NCBI RefSeq assembly: GCF_030547075.1
Contig: NZ_JAUOQH010000016.1
Coordinates: 1 to 64,000 of the forward strand
Direction of reading: 5' to 3'
Source: Alteromonas sp. 1_MG-2023
Lineage (GTDB): Bacteria > Pseudomonadota > Gammaproteobacteria > Enterobacterales > Alteromonadaceae
DNA length: 64,000 bases
Shown here: positions 32,278 to 41,680 of the stretch, piece by piece
Layout: every line of letters starts with the position of its first letter
How positions within the stretch are numbered: position 1 is the first letter of the stretch
Position numbers and translations under genes: made by a program
The notes under the pieces: model-generated
What the model saw: only the letters and a program-made list of their open reading frames with translations
Database searches by the model: none
Told to the model about the DNA's origin: nothing

Positions 32278-33657
32278 GTGCCTATCTCAAATAAATCTAA
32301 GCAGGGTGTGAGCACGCATTCTGAATCATCAAAGCAACAGCCTTTGGCAAACGAAACCGGTATTCATGCCTTATACGCCGAAAATCCTATTGCCGCAGAC
32401 GAGCAAGTATTCGGGCGTAAAACCGACGGGCTAACACGACGTGGTTTTCTATCAGGTTTTAAAACCCTCTCTTTGTTACTAGGCGCAGAAATTGTTTATG
32501 GTCGCTTTATGCCAGCAGGGCTTATTCCGGCTGCATTAGCGCAGACAGAAACGCCCTTTAGCATTGAAGGTAAAGACGGGTTGGTGGTACTAAACGACAG
32601 GCCTATTAACGCCGAGACACCCGCGCATTTACTTGACGATAAGGTTACACCTGCGTCTAAATTATTTGTGCGTAACAACGGGATTGTGCCTGAAATAACC
32701 CCTATTGATTTTGATGAAAACGCATGGACACTCACTATTGAAGGAGAGTCGGCAGCTACATCTCGCACCTTCACCTTAAGCGAACTTAAAGCCAATTTTA
32801 AACATTACACCTATCAACTCACCCTTGAGTGCGGCGGAAATGGCCGTTCTGAATTTTCCCCTGCGGCCAGCGGTAATCAATGGACTACCGGCGCGGTAGG
32901 CTGTCCGTCATGGACAGGCGTTCGATTAAAAGACGTACTTAACGCCGTAGGTATTAAAGACGATGCAATTTACATAGGTTATTACGGTGAAGATTTACAT
33001 TTAAGCCGCACTCCCGGCAAAGCGGCTATTTCCCGTGGCGTGCCTATTGGCAAAGCATTAGAAGATGAATCGCTAATTGCCTTTGAAATGAATGGCGAAC
33101 CGCTACCGCTAATGAATGGCTTCCCCATGCGATTAATGTTTGGCGGCTGGCCAGCTTCTACTTCGGGCAAGTGGTTGTCGAAAATTGTTATTCGCGATCG
33201 GGTACACGATGGCGCGAAAATGGGCGGCAATGCCTATCGTGTGCCGTGCAAACCAGTCGCGCCAGGCACGAGTGTGCCAGAAGATGAAATGTGCATTATT
33301 GAAGCCATGCCGGTGAAATCCTTAATTACCCACCCCAAGTCTGGTGCCGAGCACAACAAAGGCAAAGTGTTGGCGGTACGTGGGCATGCATGGAGCGGCG
33401 AAGCCGCGATAGCCAAGGTGTTTACCTCGATTGATTTTGGACAAACGTGGCAACAAAGTTCCTTGTCGAAGCCCGTAAATAGGCACGCTTGGCAGCACTT
33501 TAATTCAGAAATTAACTTCAAGCAGGCTGGCTACTATGAAATTTGGGCGCGAGCTGAAGATGCAAATGGCCGTTCTCAGCCAATGGTGCTACCTGGTTGG
33601 AACCCCAAAGGTTACTTAAACAATGCGTGTCATCGCATTGCAGTAAAGGTGGTGTAG
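32278..33657 (+). CDS. Sulfite oxidase/dehydrogenase, molybdenum subunit (SorA-like)
   Basis: The 459-residue protein belongs to the sulfite oxidase family. It has the Mo-ligating cysteine in TLECGGNGR (Cys185), followed by the dimerisation domain (about 320-455). A twin-arginine signal (TRRGFLSG, Arg54-Arg55) with cleavage after ALA (about 89) sends it folded to the periplasm; the 50 residues before the twin arginine are unusually long. The start is GTG with AAAGGAGG seven bases upstream. Together with the next gene for a c-type cytochrome, three bases downstream, it would oxidise sulfite to sulfate and pass electrons to the respiratory chain. Confidence 0.88.
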   Translation: MPISNKSKQGVSTHSESSKQQPLANETGIHALYAENPIAADEQVFGRKTDGLTRRGFLSGFKTLSLLLGAEIVYGRFMPAGLIPAALAQTETPFSIEGKDGLVVLNDRPINAETPAHLLDDKVTPASKLFVRNNGIVPEITPIDFDENAWTLTIEGESAATSRTFTLSELKANFKHYTYQLTLECGGNGRSEFSPAASGNQWTTGAVGCPSWTGVRLKDVLNAVGIKDDAIYIGYYGEDLHLSRTPGKAAISRGVPIGKALEDESLIAFEMNGEPLPLMNGFPMRLMFGGWPASTSGKWLSKIVIRDRVHDGAKMGGNAYRVPCKPVAPGTSVPEDEMCIIEAMPVKSLITHPKSGAEHNKGKVLAVRGHAWSGEAAIAKVFTSIDFGQTWQQSSLSKPVNRHAWQHFNSEINFKQAGYYEIWARAEDANGRSQPMVLPGWNPKGYLNNACHRIAVKVV

Positions 33658-33660
33658 CCA

Positions 33661-34014
33661 ATGAACAGGCTGACAAGTGCGCTAATGCTATCGGTGTTAT
33701 GTACTACATCACTAGCAACGCTAGCTAACGAACATAAGCTCAACCCCGCAACAGGGCTTGTTGATGCCACGGGGCATAATATGGTGGCTGCACATTGTAC
33801 TGCCTGTCATTCCGCTAAGCTTATTTCGCAAAATCAAATGAGCCGCGAACGCTGGCTTGAAGCTATTCGCTGGATGCAAAGCACGCAAAAGCTATGGCCC
33901 TTAGGCGATGCAGAGCCGGTTATTCTAGATTATCTAACGACGTGGTATGGGCCCAAAACCCAAAGTCGCCGTGCACCTATTCCAGCTGATTTAATGCCGG
34001 AAGGATCAGACTAG
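33661..34014 (+). CDS. Cytochrome c subunit of sulfite dehydrogenase (SorB-like)
   Basis: The 117-residue protein has a signal peptide ending in TLA or LANA-like sequence and one haem c site, CTACH (Cys46, Cys49, His50), with Met residues downstream (WMQST, LMPEG) as possible distal ligands. It follows the molybdenum subunit by three bases, the usual SorA-SorB arrangement, and would accept its electrons in the periplasm. It is the last gene of the reductase-dioxygenase-exporter-oxidase group and is followed by a strong terminator. Confidence 0.88.
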   Translation: MNRLTSALMLSVLCTTSLATLANEHKLNPATGLVDATGHNMVAAHCTACHSAKLISQNQMSRERWLEAIRWMQSTQKLWPLGDAEPVILDYLTTWYGPKTQSRRAPIPADLMPEGSD

Positions 34015-34060
34015 TTTTATCGCGGCTAAAAACGAAAACACCCAGATTATAAAGATAAAA

Positions 34061-34086
34061 AAACGGGAGCATAGGCTCCCGTTTTT
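34061..34086 (+). terminator. Terminator after sorB-like gene
   Basis: AAACGGGAGC and GCTCCCGTTT with an ATAG loop and a run of five T residues. This is a clear intrinsic terminator. Confidence 0.9.
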
Positions 34087-34130
34087 GATGTTTTTAATTG
34101 TTAGGCTAGCGTGAGGCTAACTTAAGTCCA

Positions 34131-34200
34131 GAAAGGCGAAGCTAAGCCAAGCCTAAATAAGCTAAGCCAAGCACTAGCTCACTAGCCCAGCAACAACACG
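34131..34200. repeat. Short GCTAAGCCAAGC repeats
   Basis: GCTAAGCCAAGC appears twice, at 34141-34152 and 34162-34173, within a run of related CTAG/AAGC units. It lies between the terminator and the end of the convergent GH3 gene. No function is evident. Confidence 0.5.
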
Positions 34201-36765
34201 CTATGGGCACGCAATGTCTGACATTGACGCATCATCACTAGAGGCATTCGCTTCAAAACGTACATTCGATACCAATAACGATGCCGAGGCGTTAGCGTTA
34301 AGCGCAAATGGTGAGAAAAGCTCAGCAAATGACGCGCCTGCTTCTACAAAACAGCGTGAAGGGATAACAACCGTTTGCCAGTCGCTTGAATTAGCTGCGA
34401 AGGTATTTAACGGTAACGACACATCGCAATCACTGCTACTACAACCAATAGACACACTAAGGTTATCTAGGCCTTCTGCTAGTTTCACATCTAAAACAAG
34501 TGCCGACTCATCGTCACTGTAATCACGCATATCTTCAGGGAAAGGTGAATAGAAGCCTACAGTAGCTTGGTCAGTAAACGTTAGCGATAAGCTATCTTCT
34601 TGAACCATGCGGTCGGTGGTACGCACGCTAGCGCCTTCAGATTCCACCGTATTGCTTGCGACAGTTGTATCACCCGAAGCGTCTTTAATTATTAGCTGCC
34701 ATGGTTTTTGTGTAGAAAGTACGTAAATATCATGGGCAGGTAACGGCGCGTTAGCATCAACGCCAGTCGACTCAGGCAGCGGCGCTTCGATAGGATCGGT
34801 ATCACCAAATGCTAACCCATAACCGTAAGCAAATTGTGCGGTATTGCCGTCGTCTTTATTCACGATTTGCGTAGGGGTAGCAGGCCAAGAGAACGAGAGT
34901 TTTCCATGCATAGGATAGTTGATTTCACCATCTTCTTTAGTGAACAACACATCAGCAACGCCTTGGCCTTCAGAGCCAGGTAACCACGCTACTACAAAGG
35001 CATCACTGGCGTTAATTTCTGGGTTTACCCACAATGGGCGGCCGGTAATGAAAACAGACACCACAGGAATACCTTGGGCTTGGAAAGATTTCAACAAGGC
35101 AAGATCTGACTTGTCGCCACGTTGATATTCCACATTTGAAATATCGCCGTTACCTTCAGCGTAAGGGTTTTCACCAAATACGATAATGGCCACATCTGGT
35201 TTGTTGTTTGTTGAAGCCTGAGCATCAAAAGTGGCTTTTTCAAACAAAGTAGCCGTTCCGCCAGCTTCGCTGACTGTTTGCTGTATACCTTCAAAAATAG
35301 AGGTTGCGCCTGGGAAGTCGCTATTTTGATTGCCTGTACCTTGCCACGTAATAGTCCAGCCGCCTGATTGCTTGCCAATATTATGGGCAGCATCACCAGC
35401 AACCACTACGTTCATACTTGGCGCTAATGGTAGTAGGTTCTCTTGGTTTTTAAGCATCACTAAAGACTTACGAACCGCAGCGCGAGCAATATCGCGATGG
35501 GCTTGTGCACCAATAATCTCACTATTGCCTGATAACGCACGGTTTGCCGGCGAAGGTTGCTCAAACAAGCCCATGCGAACTTTAACCCGCAATACGCGGC
35601 GTACCGCATCGTCTAAACGAGACTGTGGAATAACCCCAGATTTAACCTGTGCAATGGTGTTCTCATACAAAGGTTTCCAAGCACTGGTAGGCACCATAAA
35701 GACATCAAGACCCGCATTCATAGCTTGAGGACAGCTTTCGTTGGTACAGCCTTCAATTTGACCATGGCCGTTCCAGTCACCCACGATAAAGCCGTCAAAA
35801 CCCATCTTATCTTTTAGCACATCAGTAAGTAGGTATTTGCTGCCGTGAATTTTCTTACCATGCCAGCTGTTGAATGATGCCATTACCGACTGTGAGCCAG
35901 CATTTAAGCCCTCAACGTAGCCTTGTGCGTGAATGCGGAATAAGGTTTCTTCGTCGGCAATGTTGTTACCTTGATCGTCACCACCTTGTGTACCGCCATC
36001 ACCAATAAAGTGTTTTACTGTTGAGATAACATGGCTATCGTCAATGCTGCCACTGGCAATATCGCCTTGCATACCAGATACAATGGCTGTGGCATAAGCG
36101 CCTACAATGGCAGGGTCTTCTGAATAGCTTTCGTAGGTTCTCCCCCAACGATCATCACGGGCTACCGCTACAGTTGGCGCGAAAATCCAATCTATTCCAG
36201 TCGCACGTACTTCTTTGGCAGTCGCTTCGGCAATTCGGGTAATAATGGCAGGGTCGTTCATTGCACCCAAACCAATATTGTGTGGAAATAAGGTAGCACC
36301 AATCACGTTGTTGTGACCATGTACTGCATCGGTTCCCCACATGGTAGGAATAGTGCTGCCATCAACAGAATCGTCTATTGATGCTTGATACATGGCATCC
36401 GCAATGGCAATCCAATCTTGTGGAGTGGCGTGCTTGTCATTATTGGGAAATGCACCGCCGCCATTTAAGTACGAGCCAAACCCGTAGGTACGCATATCTT
36501 CAAGGGTAACATCACGAATTTCCGGCTGAATCGTTTGCGCTACTTTTTGCTCAAGGGTCATGGTGGCTAAAATAGCGTCTACTTTTTCTTCTACCGCTTC
36601 GCTATTGGCCGTGCTAAACGTAATTTCAGGCCAAAAATCGGGTACAGATTTTTGTGCTGCTTGCTCAGTCTGCTCAGCTTTGGGCGCGTTAGCCTCGTCT
36701 TTGGCTGGCTGGCAGCCTGCCATAACTAATGCTGCGGCAATTAATGAATATGTGCTTAGTTTCAT
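34201..36765 (-). CDS. GH3 beta-glucosidase lipoprotein, ExoP-like
   Basis: The preferred start at 36765 opens a lipoprotein signal (MKLSTYSLIAAALVMAGC), giving 854 residues; the frame itself extends back into the permease gene. Two GH3 domains follow: the barrel ends with the nucleophile region DGFIVGDWNG, and the second domain has the KHFIGDG and YQRGDKSD type motifs of exo-beta-glucosidases. The last 190 residues form an extra beta-sandwich as in the ExoP type (exo-1,3/1,4-beta-glucanase). The role is release of glucose from beta-glucan oligomers at the outer membrane or in the periplasm. It follows the permease gene by 13 bases. Confidence 0.9.
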   Translation of the reverse strand: MKLSTYSLIAAALVMAGCQPAKDEANAPKAEQTEQAAQKSVPDFWPEITFSTANSEAVEEKVDAILATMTLEQKVAQTIQPEIRDVTLEDMRTYGFGSYLNGGGAFPNNDKHATPQDWIAIADAMYQASIDDSVDGSTIPTMWGTDAVHGHNNVIGATLFPHNIGLGAMNDPAIITRIAEATAKEVRATGIDWIFAPTVAVARDDRWGRTYESYSEDPAIVGAYATAIVSGMQGDIASGSIDDSHVISTVKHFIGDGGTQGGDDQGNNIADEETLFRIHAQGYVEGLNAGSQSVMASFNSWHGKKIHGSKYLLTDVLKDKMGFDGFIVGDWNGHGQIEGCTNESCPQAMNAGLDVFMVPTSAWKPLYENTIAQVKSGVIPQSRLDDAVRRVLRVKVRMGLFEQPSPANRALSGNSEIIGAQAHRDIARAAVRKSLVMLKNQENLLPLAPSMNVVVAGDAAHNIGKQSGGWTITWQGTGNQNSDFPGATSIFEGIQQTVSEAGGTATLFEKATFDAQASTNNKPDVAIIVFGENPYAEGNGDISNVEYQRGDKSDLALLKSFQAQGIPVVSVFITGRPLWVNPEINASDAFVVAWLPGSEGQGVADVLFTKEDGEINYPMHGKLSFSWPATPTQIVNKDDGNTAQFAYGYGLAFGDTDPIEAPLPESTGVDANAPLPAHDIYVLSTQKPWQLIIKDASGDTTVASNTVESEGASVRTTDRMVQEDSLSLTFTDQATVGFYSPFPEDMRDYSDDESALVLDVKLAEGLDNLSVSIGCSSSDCDVSLPLNTFAANSSDWQTVVIPSRCFVEAGASFAELFSPFALNANASASLLVSNVRFEANASSDDASMSDIACP

Positions 36766-36778
36766 AATAATCCTTTGT

Positions 36779-38023
36779 CTATTTGTGGCTTGCAGCCAAG
36801 TTAACGGTTGCACCACGAAGCCCGTAATAAGCAATGTACAGATAGCAAATAACCGGTAATAAGAACGAGAGTTGTACACCATAGTTGTCAGCAATAAAGC
36901 CTTGGAACAGTGGCACAATTGCGCCGCCCACAATGGCTAAACATAACATGCCAGAGGCTTGGGCTGTCTTTTGACCTAGCCCTTTAAGCGCAAGACTGAA
37001 AATAGTGGGGAACATGATAGAGTTACAAAGGCCTACGGCTAAAATAGACCACATGGCTAGGTTGCCACTACTGCACACTGAAACAATAATTAGCGTACAT
37101 GAGGCAAAAGAATTGACGGCCAGCAGCTTACCAGCATCTACTTTTTGCATAACCGCAGCTCCAATAAAGCGGCCAACCATAGCGCCGCCCCAATAGTAAG
37201 CAATGTACTTAGAGGCTTGGCTTTCGCTCATGCCTTTAATGCTGTCTAGTCCAAAGTAATTCACCAAAAAGCTACCAACAGCCACTTCAGCACCTACATA
37301 CAAAAATAGACCTAATGCGCCTAGCGATAAATGGCGATGCTTTAGCAAGCTGGTATCGGTAGTAGTAGCTACGTCCATTTCACTATGGGTAGGCGAGGGG
37401 AGATTCACCTTCATCATCACCACAGCCATGGCCACGAGAACCGCCGCTAAGGTTAAATAAGGAAGTACTACTGCATTTGCATCAGTTGTTGCGGTTTCCA
37501 TACCTTCATGGGCACCAAATAACACAATGCCACCAATAATAGGCGCCACAGTTGTCCCTAATGCGTTAAATCCTTGGGTCATAGTGAGTCGGCTAGAGGC
37601 GGTATCTGGGTTACCCATAATGGTAACTAACGGGTTTGCCGCGACTTGCAAAATAGTGATACCTGAAGCCAATACGAACAATGCGCCTAAGAACATCCAA
37701 TACTGAGTGAATAGTGCAGATGGAATAAACAACACGCAGCCCACTGCTGCCGTGATCAAACCCACACCAATGCCTTTTTGATACCCAGTGGCGCTCACTA
37801 ACTTTCCAGCTGGAATAGAAATAAGAAAGTAGGCACCGAAAAAGCACGATTGCACTAACATAGCTTGGGTATAAGAAAGCGAAAATAGAGCTTTCAAATG
37901 AGGTATTAGAATGTCGTTAAGTGCGGTTATAAAACCCCACATGAAAAATAACGACGTTAGCGTTGCCAGTGCAATTTGGCTAGTGGCATTAGACGTAGTT
38001 GTGGTTTGTGTTGTGTGATTCAT
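36779..38023 (-). CDS. Glucose/galactose-type MFS permease (FucP/GluP family)
   Basis: The 414-residue protein has 12 membrane segments and FucP-family motifs: TSLFFMWGFITALNDILIPHLK in helix 1, LVSATGYQKGIGVGL after helix 2, and QVAANPLVTIMG in helix 4. Members take up glucose, galactose or fucose with protons. It starts an operon with GH3, so it probably imports the glucose that GH3 releases. Two LacI-type operators lie 137-173 bases upstream of the start. Confidence 0.9.
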   Translation of the reverse strand: MNHTTQTTTTSNATSQIALATLTSLFFMWGFITALNDILIPHLKALFSLSYTQAMLVQSCFFGAYFLISIPAGKLVSATGYQKGIGVGLITAAVGCVLFIPSALFTQYWMFLGALFVLASGITILQVAANPLVTIMGNPDTASSRLTMTQGFNALGTTVAPIIGGIVLFGAHEGMETATTDANAVVLPYLTLAAVLVAMAVVMMKVNLPSPTHSEMDVATTTDTSLLKHRHLSLGALGLFLYVGAEVAVGSFLVNYFGLDSIKGMSESQASKYIAYYWGGAMVGRFIGAAVMQKVDAGKLLAVNSFASCTLIIVSVCSSGNLAMWSILAVGLCNSIMFPTIFSLALKGLGQKTAQASGMLCLAIVGGAIVPLFQGFIADNYGVQLSFLLPVICYLYIAYYGLRGATVNLAASHK

Positions 38024-38159
38024 AGGTAACGCCCTGAATTAACTCACTGATTTACTATAGTTCGGGCTACAAAATGGGTGAAACTCACGTGGTAGCTACC
38101 CGAACCCGCATATGATTTGTTAAAAGTTTGTTGGTCAGTATATGCGTCGAACTACAAAA

Positions 38160-38173
38160 TGCAAGCGCTTACA
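38160..38173. promoter_or_regulatory. LacI-type operator, permease site A
   Basis: TGCAAGCGCTTACA keeps the central AAGCGCTT of the other sites, with one outer change. Confidence 0.65.
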
Positions 38174-38182
38174 TTATGTTTT

Positions 38183-38196
38183 TGTATGCGTTTACA
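38183..38196. promoter_or_regulatory. LacI-type operator, permease site B (degenerate)
   Basis: TGTATGCGTTTACA keeps the TGTA/TACA ends but loses the perfect centre. It may be a weak second site. Confidence 0.45.
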
Positions 38197-38504
38197 TTGG
38201 CTTGGTTAAGTTTATGTGACCAGCTGTAATTTTCTGCTGTTAAACGGCCAGAAGTAGCCTATAACATTATTTAACTATACTGCTGAAATAAAAATCTAAA
38301 TGTTTACGTTTAAATTCAATTGTTTATATTAGTTTTTTTAATCAAGGCATTTAACTATTAACTATTCATACAAAATTATAGTCGTCTTTAATGGGTTAAA
38401 TAATCCTCACAAGCAGTACTAATAATAACCTTCTCACAAACGTAAATTAACATTTAACATTCTAAAAACACTTGCATTACAAGTCGATCCTACGTACATT
38501 TGCC

Positions 38505-38518
38505 TGAAAGCGCTTACG
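38505..38518. promoter_or_regulatory. LacI-type operator, receptor site A
   Basis: TGAAAGCGCTTACG matches the GH16 and GH1 sites at 13 of 14 positions. Confidence 0.7.
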
Positions 38519-38535
38519 TTGCTAAGATTTAAAAT

Positions 38536-38549
38536 TGTAAGCGCTTCCA
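38536..38549. promoter_or_regulatory. LacI-type operator, receptor site B
   Basis: TGTAAGCGCTTCCA, 31 bp from site A and in inverted orientation to it, as at GH16. Confidence 0.7.
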
Positions 38550-38586
38550 AAGTTGGCGGTATAAGGCTTTATTACCCGCTAATTTT

Positions 38587-38631
38587 TTTATCAGGACACT
38601 CTTTATCAGAACACTCTTTATCAAAACACTA
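38587..38631 (+). repeat. Three tandem 15-bp repeats in receptor leader
   Basis: TTTATCAGGACACTC, TTTATCAGAACACTC and TTTATCAAAACACTA follow one another without gaps, 86 bases before the receptor start. Confidence 0.8.
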
Positions 38632-38716
38632 ATAAAGCACGCCAATGTGATTCGTGAAGTAAGCAGCACTAGACGGTTATTTTTGCTTACGTATTAACAA
38701 CACGGCTGGGGAAAAC

Positions 38717-41680
38717 ATGAAACCAAATACATTTAGAAAGACACGACTAGCAACAAGCTTATCATTAGTACTAGGGGCAATGACCTCTATGCCTGTTATG
38801 GCACAGCAAAGCGATGAAAAAGAACTTACTGCCGGTGACTTTGAAGTTATTGAAGTAAGTGGCATTCGCGAAAGCCTAACAAAATCAATGCTGACTAAAA
38901 AAGCCGCTTCAGGTGTGGTAGATGCCATTTCAGCTGAAGATATTGGTAAATTTCCAGATACAAACCTAGCCGAGTCTTTACAGCGTATTACCGGTGTGTC
39001 GATAGACAGAAGTAACGGCGAAGGAAGTAAAATAACCGTTCGTGGTTTTGGACCAGATTATAACCTAGTAACGTTAAATGGCCGCCAAATGCCAGCGGCG
39101 AACATTGAAGCCACAAGTGCTTCATCTTCACGTTCTTTTGATTTTGGTAACTTGGCTTCTGAAGGTGTTTCGGCCGTAGAAGTGTATAAAACAAGTTTGG
39201 CATCTCAGCCTACCGGTGGTATCGGTTCTACCGTGAACCTCGTTACTGCCAAGCCTTTAAGTAACCCAGGGTTAAAAGCCAGTGTTGGCGTGAAAGGCGT
39301 TATTGATGATTCAAGCGAATCAGGTAGCGGCATTACACCTGAATTATCGGGTATTTATAGCCAAACCTTCAACGACGATAAGTTCGGTATCCAACTTATT
39401 GGTTCTTACCAAGAGCGTGATAGTGGTGTTTCAAGTGCTGAAACTAGCAGTGGTTGGTACACTATTAAAGGCAATGGCGGTGATTGGGGCTCGTTGCCGC
39501 AGGATGGCAGCTTTGAAAATGCGCCGGGTGAAAACGATGTCTATTCAGTTCCTCGTAACCTTGTGTATAACTTTGATGAAGTAAGCCGTACTCGAACTAA
39601 TGGTCAGTTAACGCTGCAATATCAACCTATTGACGATTTAACGGCTACCCTAGATTACACTTATTCTGAGCTAGAAACGCACACCACACGCCAGCAACTT
39701 TCTACCTGGTTTAACGGCATTCCTTCTTATGGTGAGTACACCGAAGGCAGTAACACAGAAGGTTCTGTTATTGGCCCTGTTATTTATGCTGATAACACAG
39801 GTTCGGATATTGGTTTAGGTACAAGTGATTACACCACCGTAAACGAAAACAATTCAATTGGTTTAAATATTGAGTGGGCTGCTAACGATAATTTGAACCT
39901 AGAGTTTGATTATCACCACTCTACTGCTGAAGCAGGCCCCGGAAATGATTGGGGAAGTAACAACGTTATCAGCGCAGTGCAATTTGACCGTGTTGCTACG
40001 GAAGTTGATTACTCACAAGACTTCCCTGTTATGAGCATCACTTACGCCGACGGTGTTGATGGACTAGACCCAAGCAGAATGTCCACCTCGGGTACGTCAT
40101 TTCGCAACAGTTACATGAAGTCTGAAATTAACCAAGCTCAATTCCGCGGTAACTATTATTTTGATGATGGTCTTATCACTAGCATCGACTTTGGTATCTC
40201 AAGCACAGAAGTTAAAAACCGCTCTGCGTACTCAGTTGCACAGCGTGACACATGGGGTGGATACGGTTCTGCTGATGATTACCCCGATGACCTTTTCATT
40301 CAAGAAGACTTGCCTAGCATGTTTGATGGTGTGCTTGGCAGCAACGGCGATGACTTAGAACCTTTCTATTACGCTAGTAACTTTGGTGATTTGATAGATG
40401 CGCTTTCAGCAGTGGCCACAGCAAATGGTGATACTATTAGCCCTTGTGGTACTGAATTGTGTATGGATCCTGAGTACTCTACCGATCGCCGTGTGACAGA
40501 ACAACAATACGCAGCGTATGTTCAAGCTAATATGGAATTTGATATTGGTGAGATGGCAGCGTGGATGTCTGTAGGTTTACGTTATGAAGATACCAACGTT
40601 GATTCAACATCGTTAGTGCCTAACTACAACGAAGTGCAGTGGGTATCAACTAATGAATTCTCAGTTATTGATGACGGTGAAACCCAGTTTGTTTCGTTAT
40701 CTGGTGGTTATGACCATATTCTTCCTGCAATCGACTTCAAATTAGAAGTGACGGAAGATTTGTTTACTCGTGCGTCTTACAGTAAAACCATTACACGCCC
40801 AGGATATTCAGATATTCAGGCTGGACTTACGGTGTCGCAAGGTGCTAGAGCGCAAGGTGGTGATGGTTCAGTGGGTAACCCTAGCCTACTGCCGTACGAA
40901 TCATCAAACTTTGACCTAAGTACAGACTACTACTTCGGTGAAGGTAGTTATGTGTCTGTGGGTTACTTCTATAAGAACGTTGAAAACTTCATAGGCTCTT
41001 CGGTTTACACTGATACGCCTTATGATGTTTATACTCCCGTGGGCGGTGTGCGTTACGACGAAGCGTTAACAGCCCTTGGTAGCGATGCTGAGTTAGAAGA
41101 TATTCGTCAGTACTTTATCGACCAAGGATATGCCGATGCAGATGGCATCATCACGGGTATTGAAGGTGAAGATCCGCTGTTAGAGTTTGATATTACGCAA
41201 AAAGTAAACTCTGATGACGATTACACGGTAGACGGTTTCGAGTTCGCGGTTCAGCACTTGTTTGGTGACAGTGGTTTTGGAACCTTGCTTAACTACACCA
41301 TTGTGAATGGGGATGTTGAGTACGATGATTACGCCGTAAACGAGACACAATTCGTGTTACTCGGCTTAAGCGATACCGCTAACGCAGTACTGTTTTATGA
41401 AAACGAAGGTTGGGAAGTACGTGCCGCATGGAACTGGCGTGATAAGTTCCTAGCCGCAACGATTGACGGAAATGGCGGTGAAAACCCCACTTACGTTGAA
41501 GCTTACCATCAGTTAGATGTTAACGTTCGCTATCAAGTTTCTGAAAATTTAGAAGTGTTCGTTGAAGGTATCAATGTGACAGGTGAATACAAGCGTACGC
41601 ATGGCCGTCACGAGAACATGGTGATTGGCGTGTATACCGCAGAGCCTCGTTACAACATAGGTGCTCGTTACAACTTCTAG
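38717..41680 (+). CDS. TonB-dependent receptor, beta-glucan locus
   Basis: The 987-residue protein is of the same large type as the receptor at 15978-18959: signal peptide ending in VMA, GIRESLTKSMLTKKAASGVVDAISAEDIGKFPDTN, SRSNGEG-like SNGEGSKITVRGFGPDYN, and an end in YNIGARYNF. It probably imports oligosaccharides with TonB energy. GGGG precedes the ATG. Four LacI-type operators lie between it and the divergent permease-GH3 operon, and halogenase-like, SapC and cupin genes follow. Those followers are frequent companions of this receptor type. Confidence 0.9.
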   Translation: MKPNTFRKTRLATSLSLVLGAMTSMPVMAQQSDEKELTAGDFEVIEVSGIRESLTKSMLTKKAASGVVDAISAEDIGKFPDTNLAESLQRITGVSIDRSNGEGSKITVRGFGPDYNLVTLNGRQMPAANIEATSASSSRSFDFGNLASEGVSAVEVYKTSLASQPTGGIGSTVNLVTAKPLSNPGLKASVGVKGVIDDSSESGSGITPELSGIYSQTFNDDKFGIQLIGSYQERDSGVSSAETSSGWYTIKGNGGDWGSLPQDGSFENAPGENDVYSVPRNLVYNFDEVSRTRTNGQLTLQYQPIDDLTATLDYTYSELETHTTRQQLSTWFNGIPSYGEYTEGSNTEGSVIGPVIYADNTGSDIGLGTSDYTTVNENNSIGLNIEWAANDNLNLEFDYHHSTAEAGPGNDWGSNNVISAVQFDRVATEVDYSQDFPVMSITYADGVDGLDPSRMSTSGTSFRNSYMKSEINQAQFRGNYYFDDGLITSIDFGISSTEVKNRSAYSVAQRDTWGGYGSADDYPDDLFIQEDLPSMFDGVLGSNGDDLEPFYYASNFGDLIDALSAVATANGDTISPCGTELCMDPEYSTDRRVTEQQYAAYVQANMEFDIGEMAAWMSVGLRYEDTNVDSTSLVPNYNEVQWVSTNEFSVIDDGETQFVSLSGGYDHILPAIDFKLEVTEDLFTRASYSKTITRPGYSDIQAGLTVSQGARAQGGDGSVGNPSLLPYESSNFDLSTDYYFGEGSYVSVGYFYKNVENFIGSSVYTDTPYDVYTPVGGVRYDEALTALGSDAELEDIRQYFIDQGYADADGIITGIEGEDPLLEFDITQKVNSDDDYTVDGFEFAVQHLFGDSGFGTLLNYTIVNGDVEYDDYAVNETQFVLLGLSDTANAVLFYENEGWEVRAAWNWRDKFLAATIDGNGGENPTYVEAYHQLDVNVRYQVSENLEVFVEGINVTGEYKRTHGRHENMVIGVYTAEPRYNIGARYNF

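Larger units (their letters stand above)
38024..38716. other. Divergent regulatory region with four LacI-type sites
   Basis: No gene is seen in 693 bases. It contains two operators on the permease side (38160-38173, 38183-38196), two on the receptor side (38505-38518, 38536-38549), an AT-rich middle, and three tandem 15-bp repeats (38587-38631) in the receptor leader. Confidence 0.6.

Noticed and set aside
38587..38631. Possible CRISPR array from short repeats here and at 47125-47151 and 61909-61944
   Set aside because: Units are contiguous with no spacers, too short and few, and no cas genes are present.
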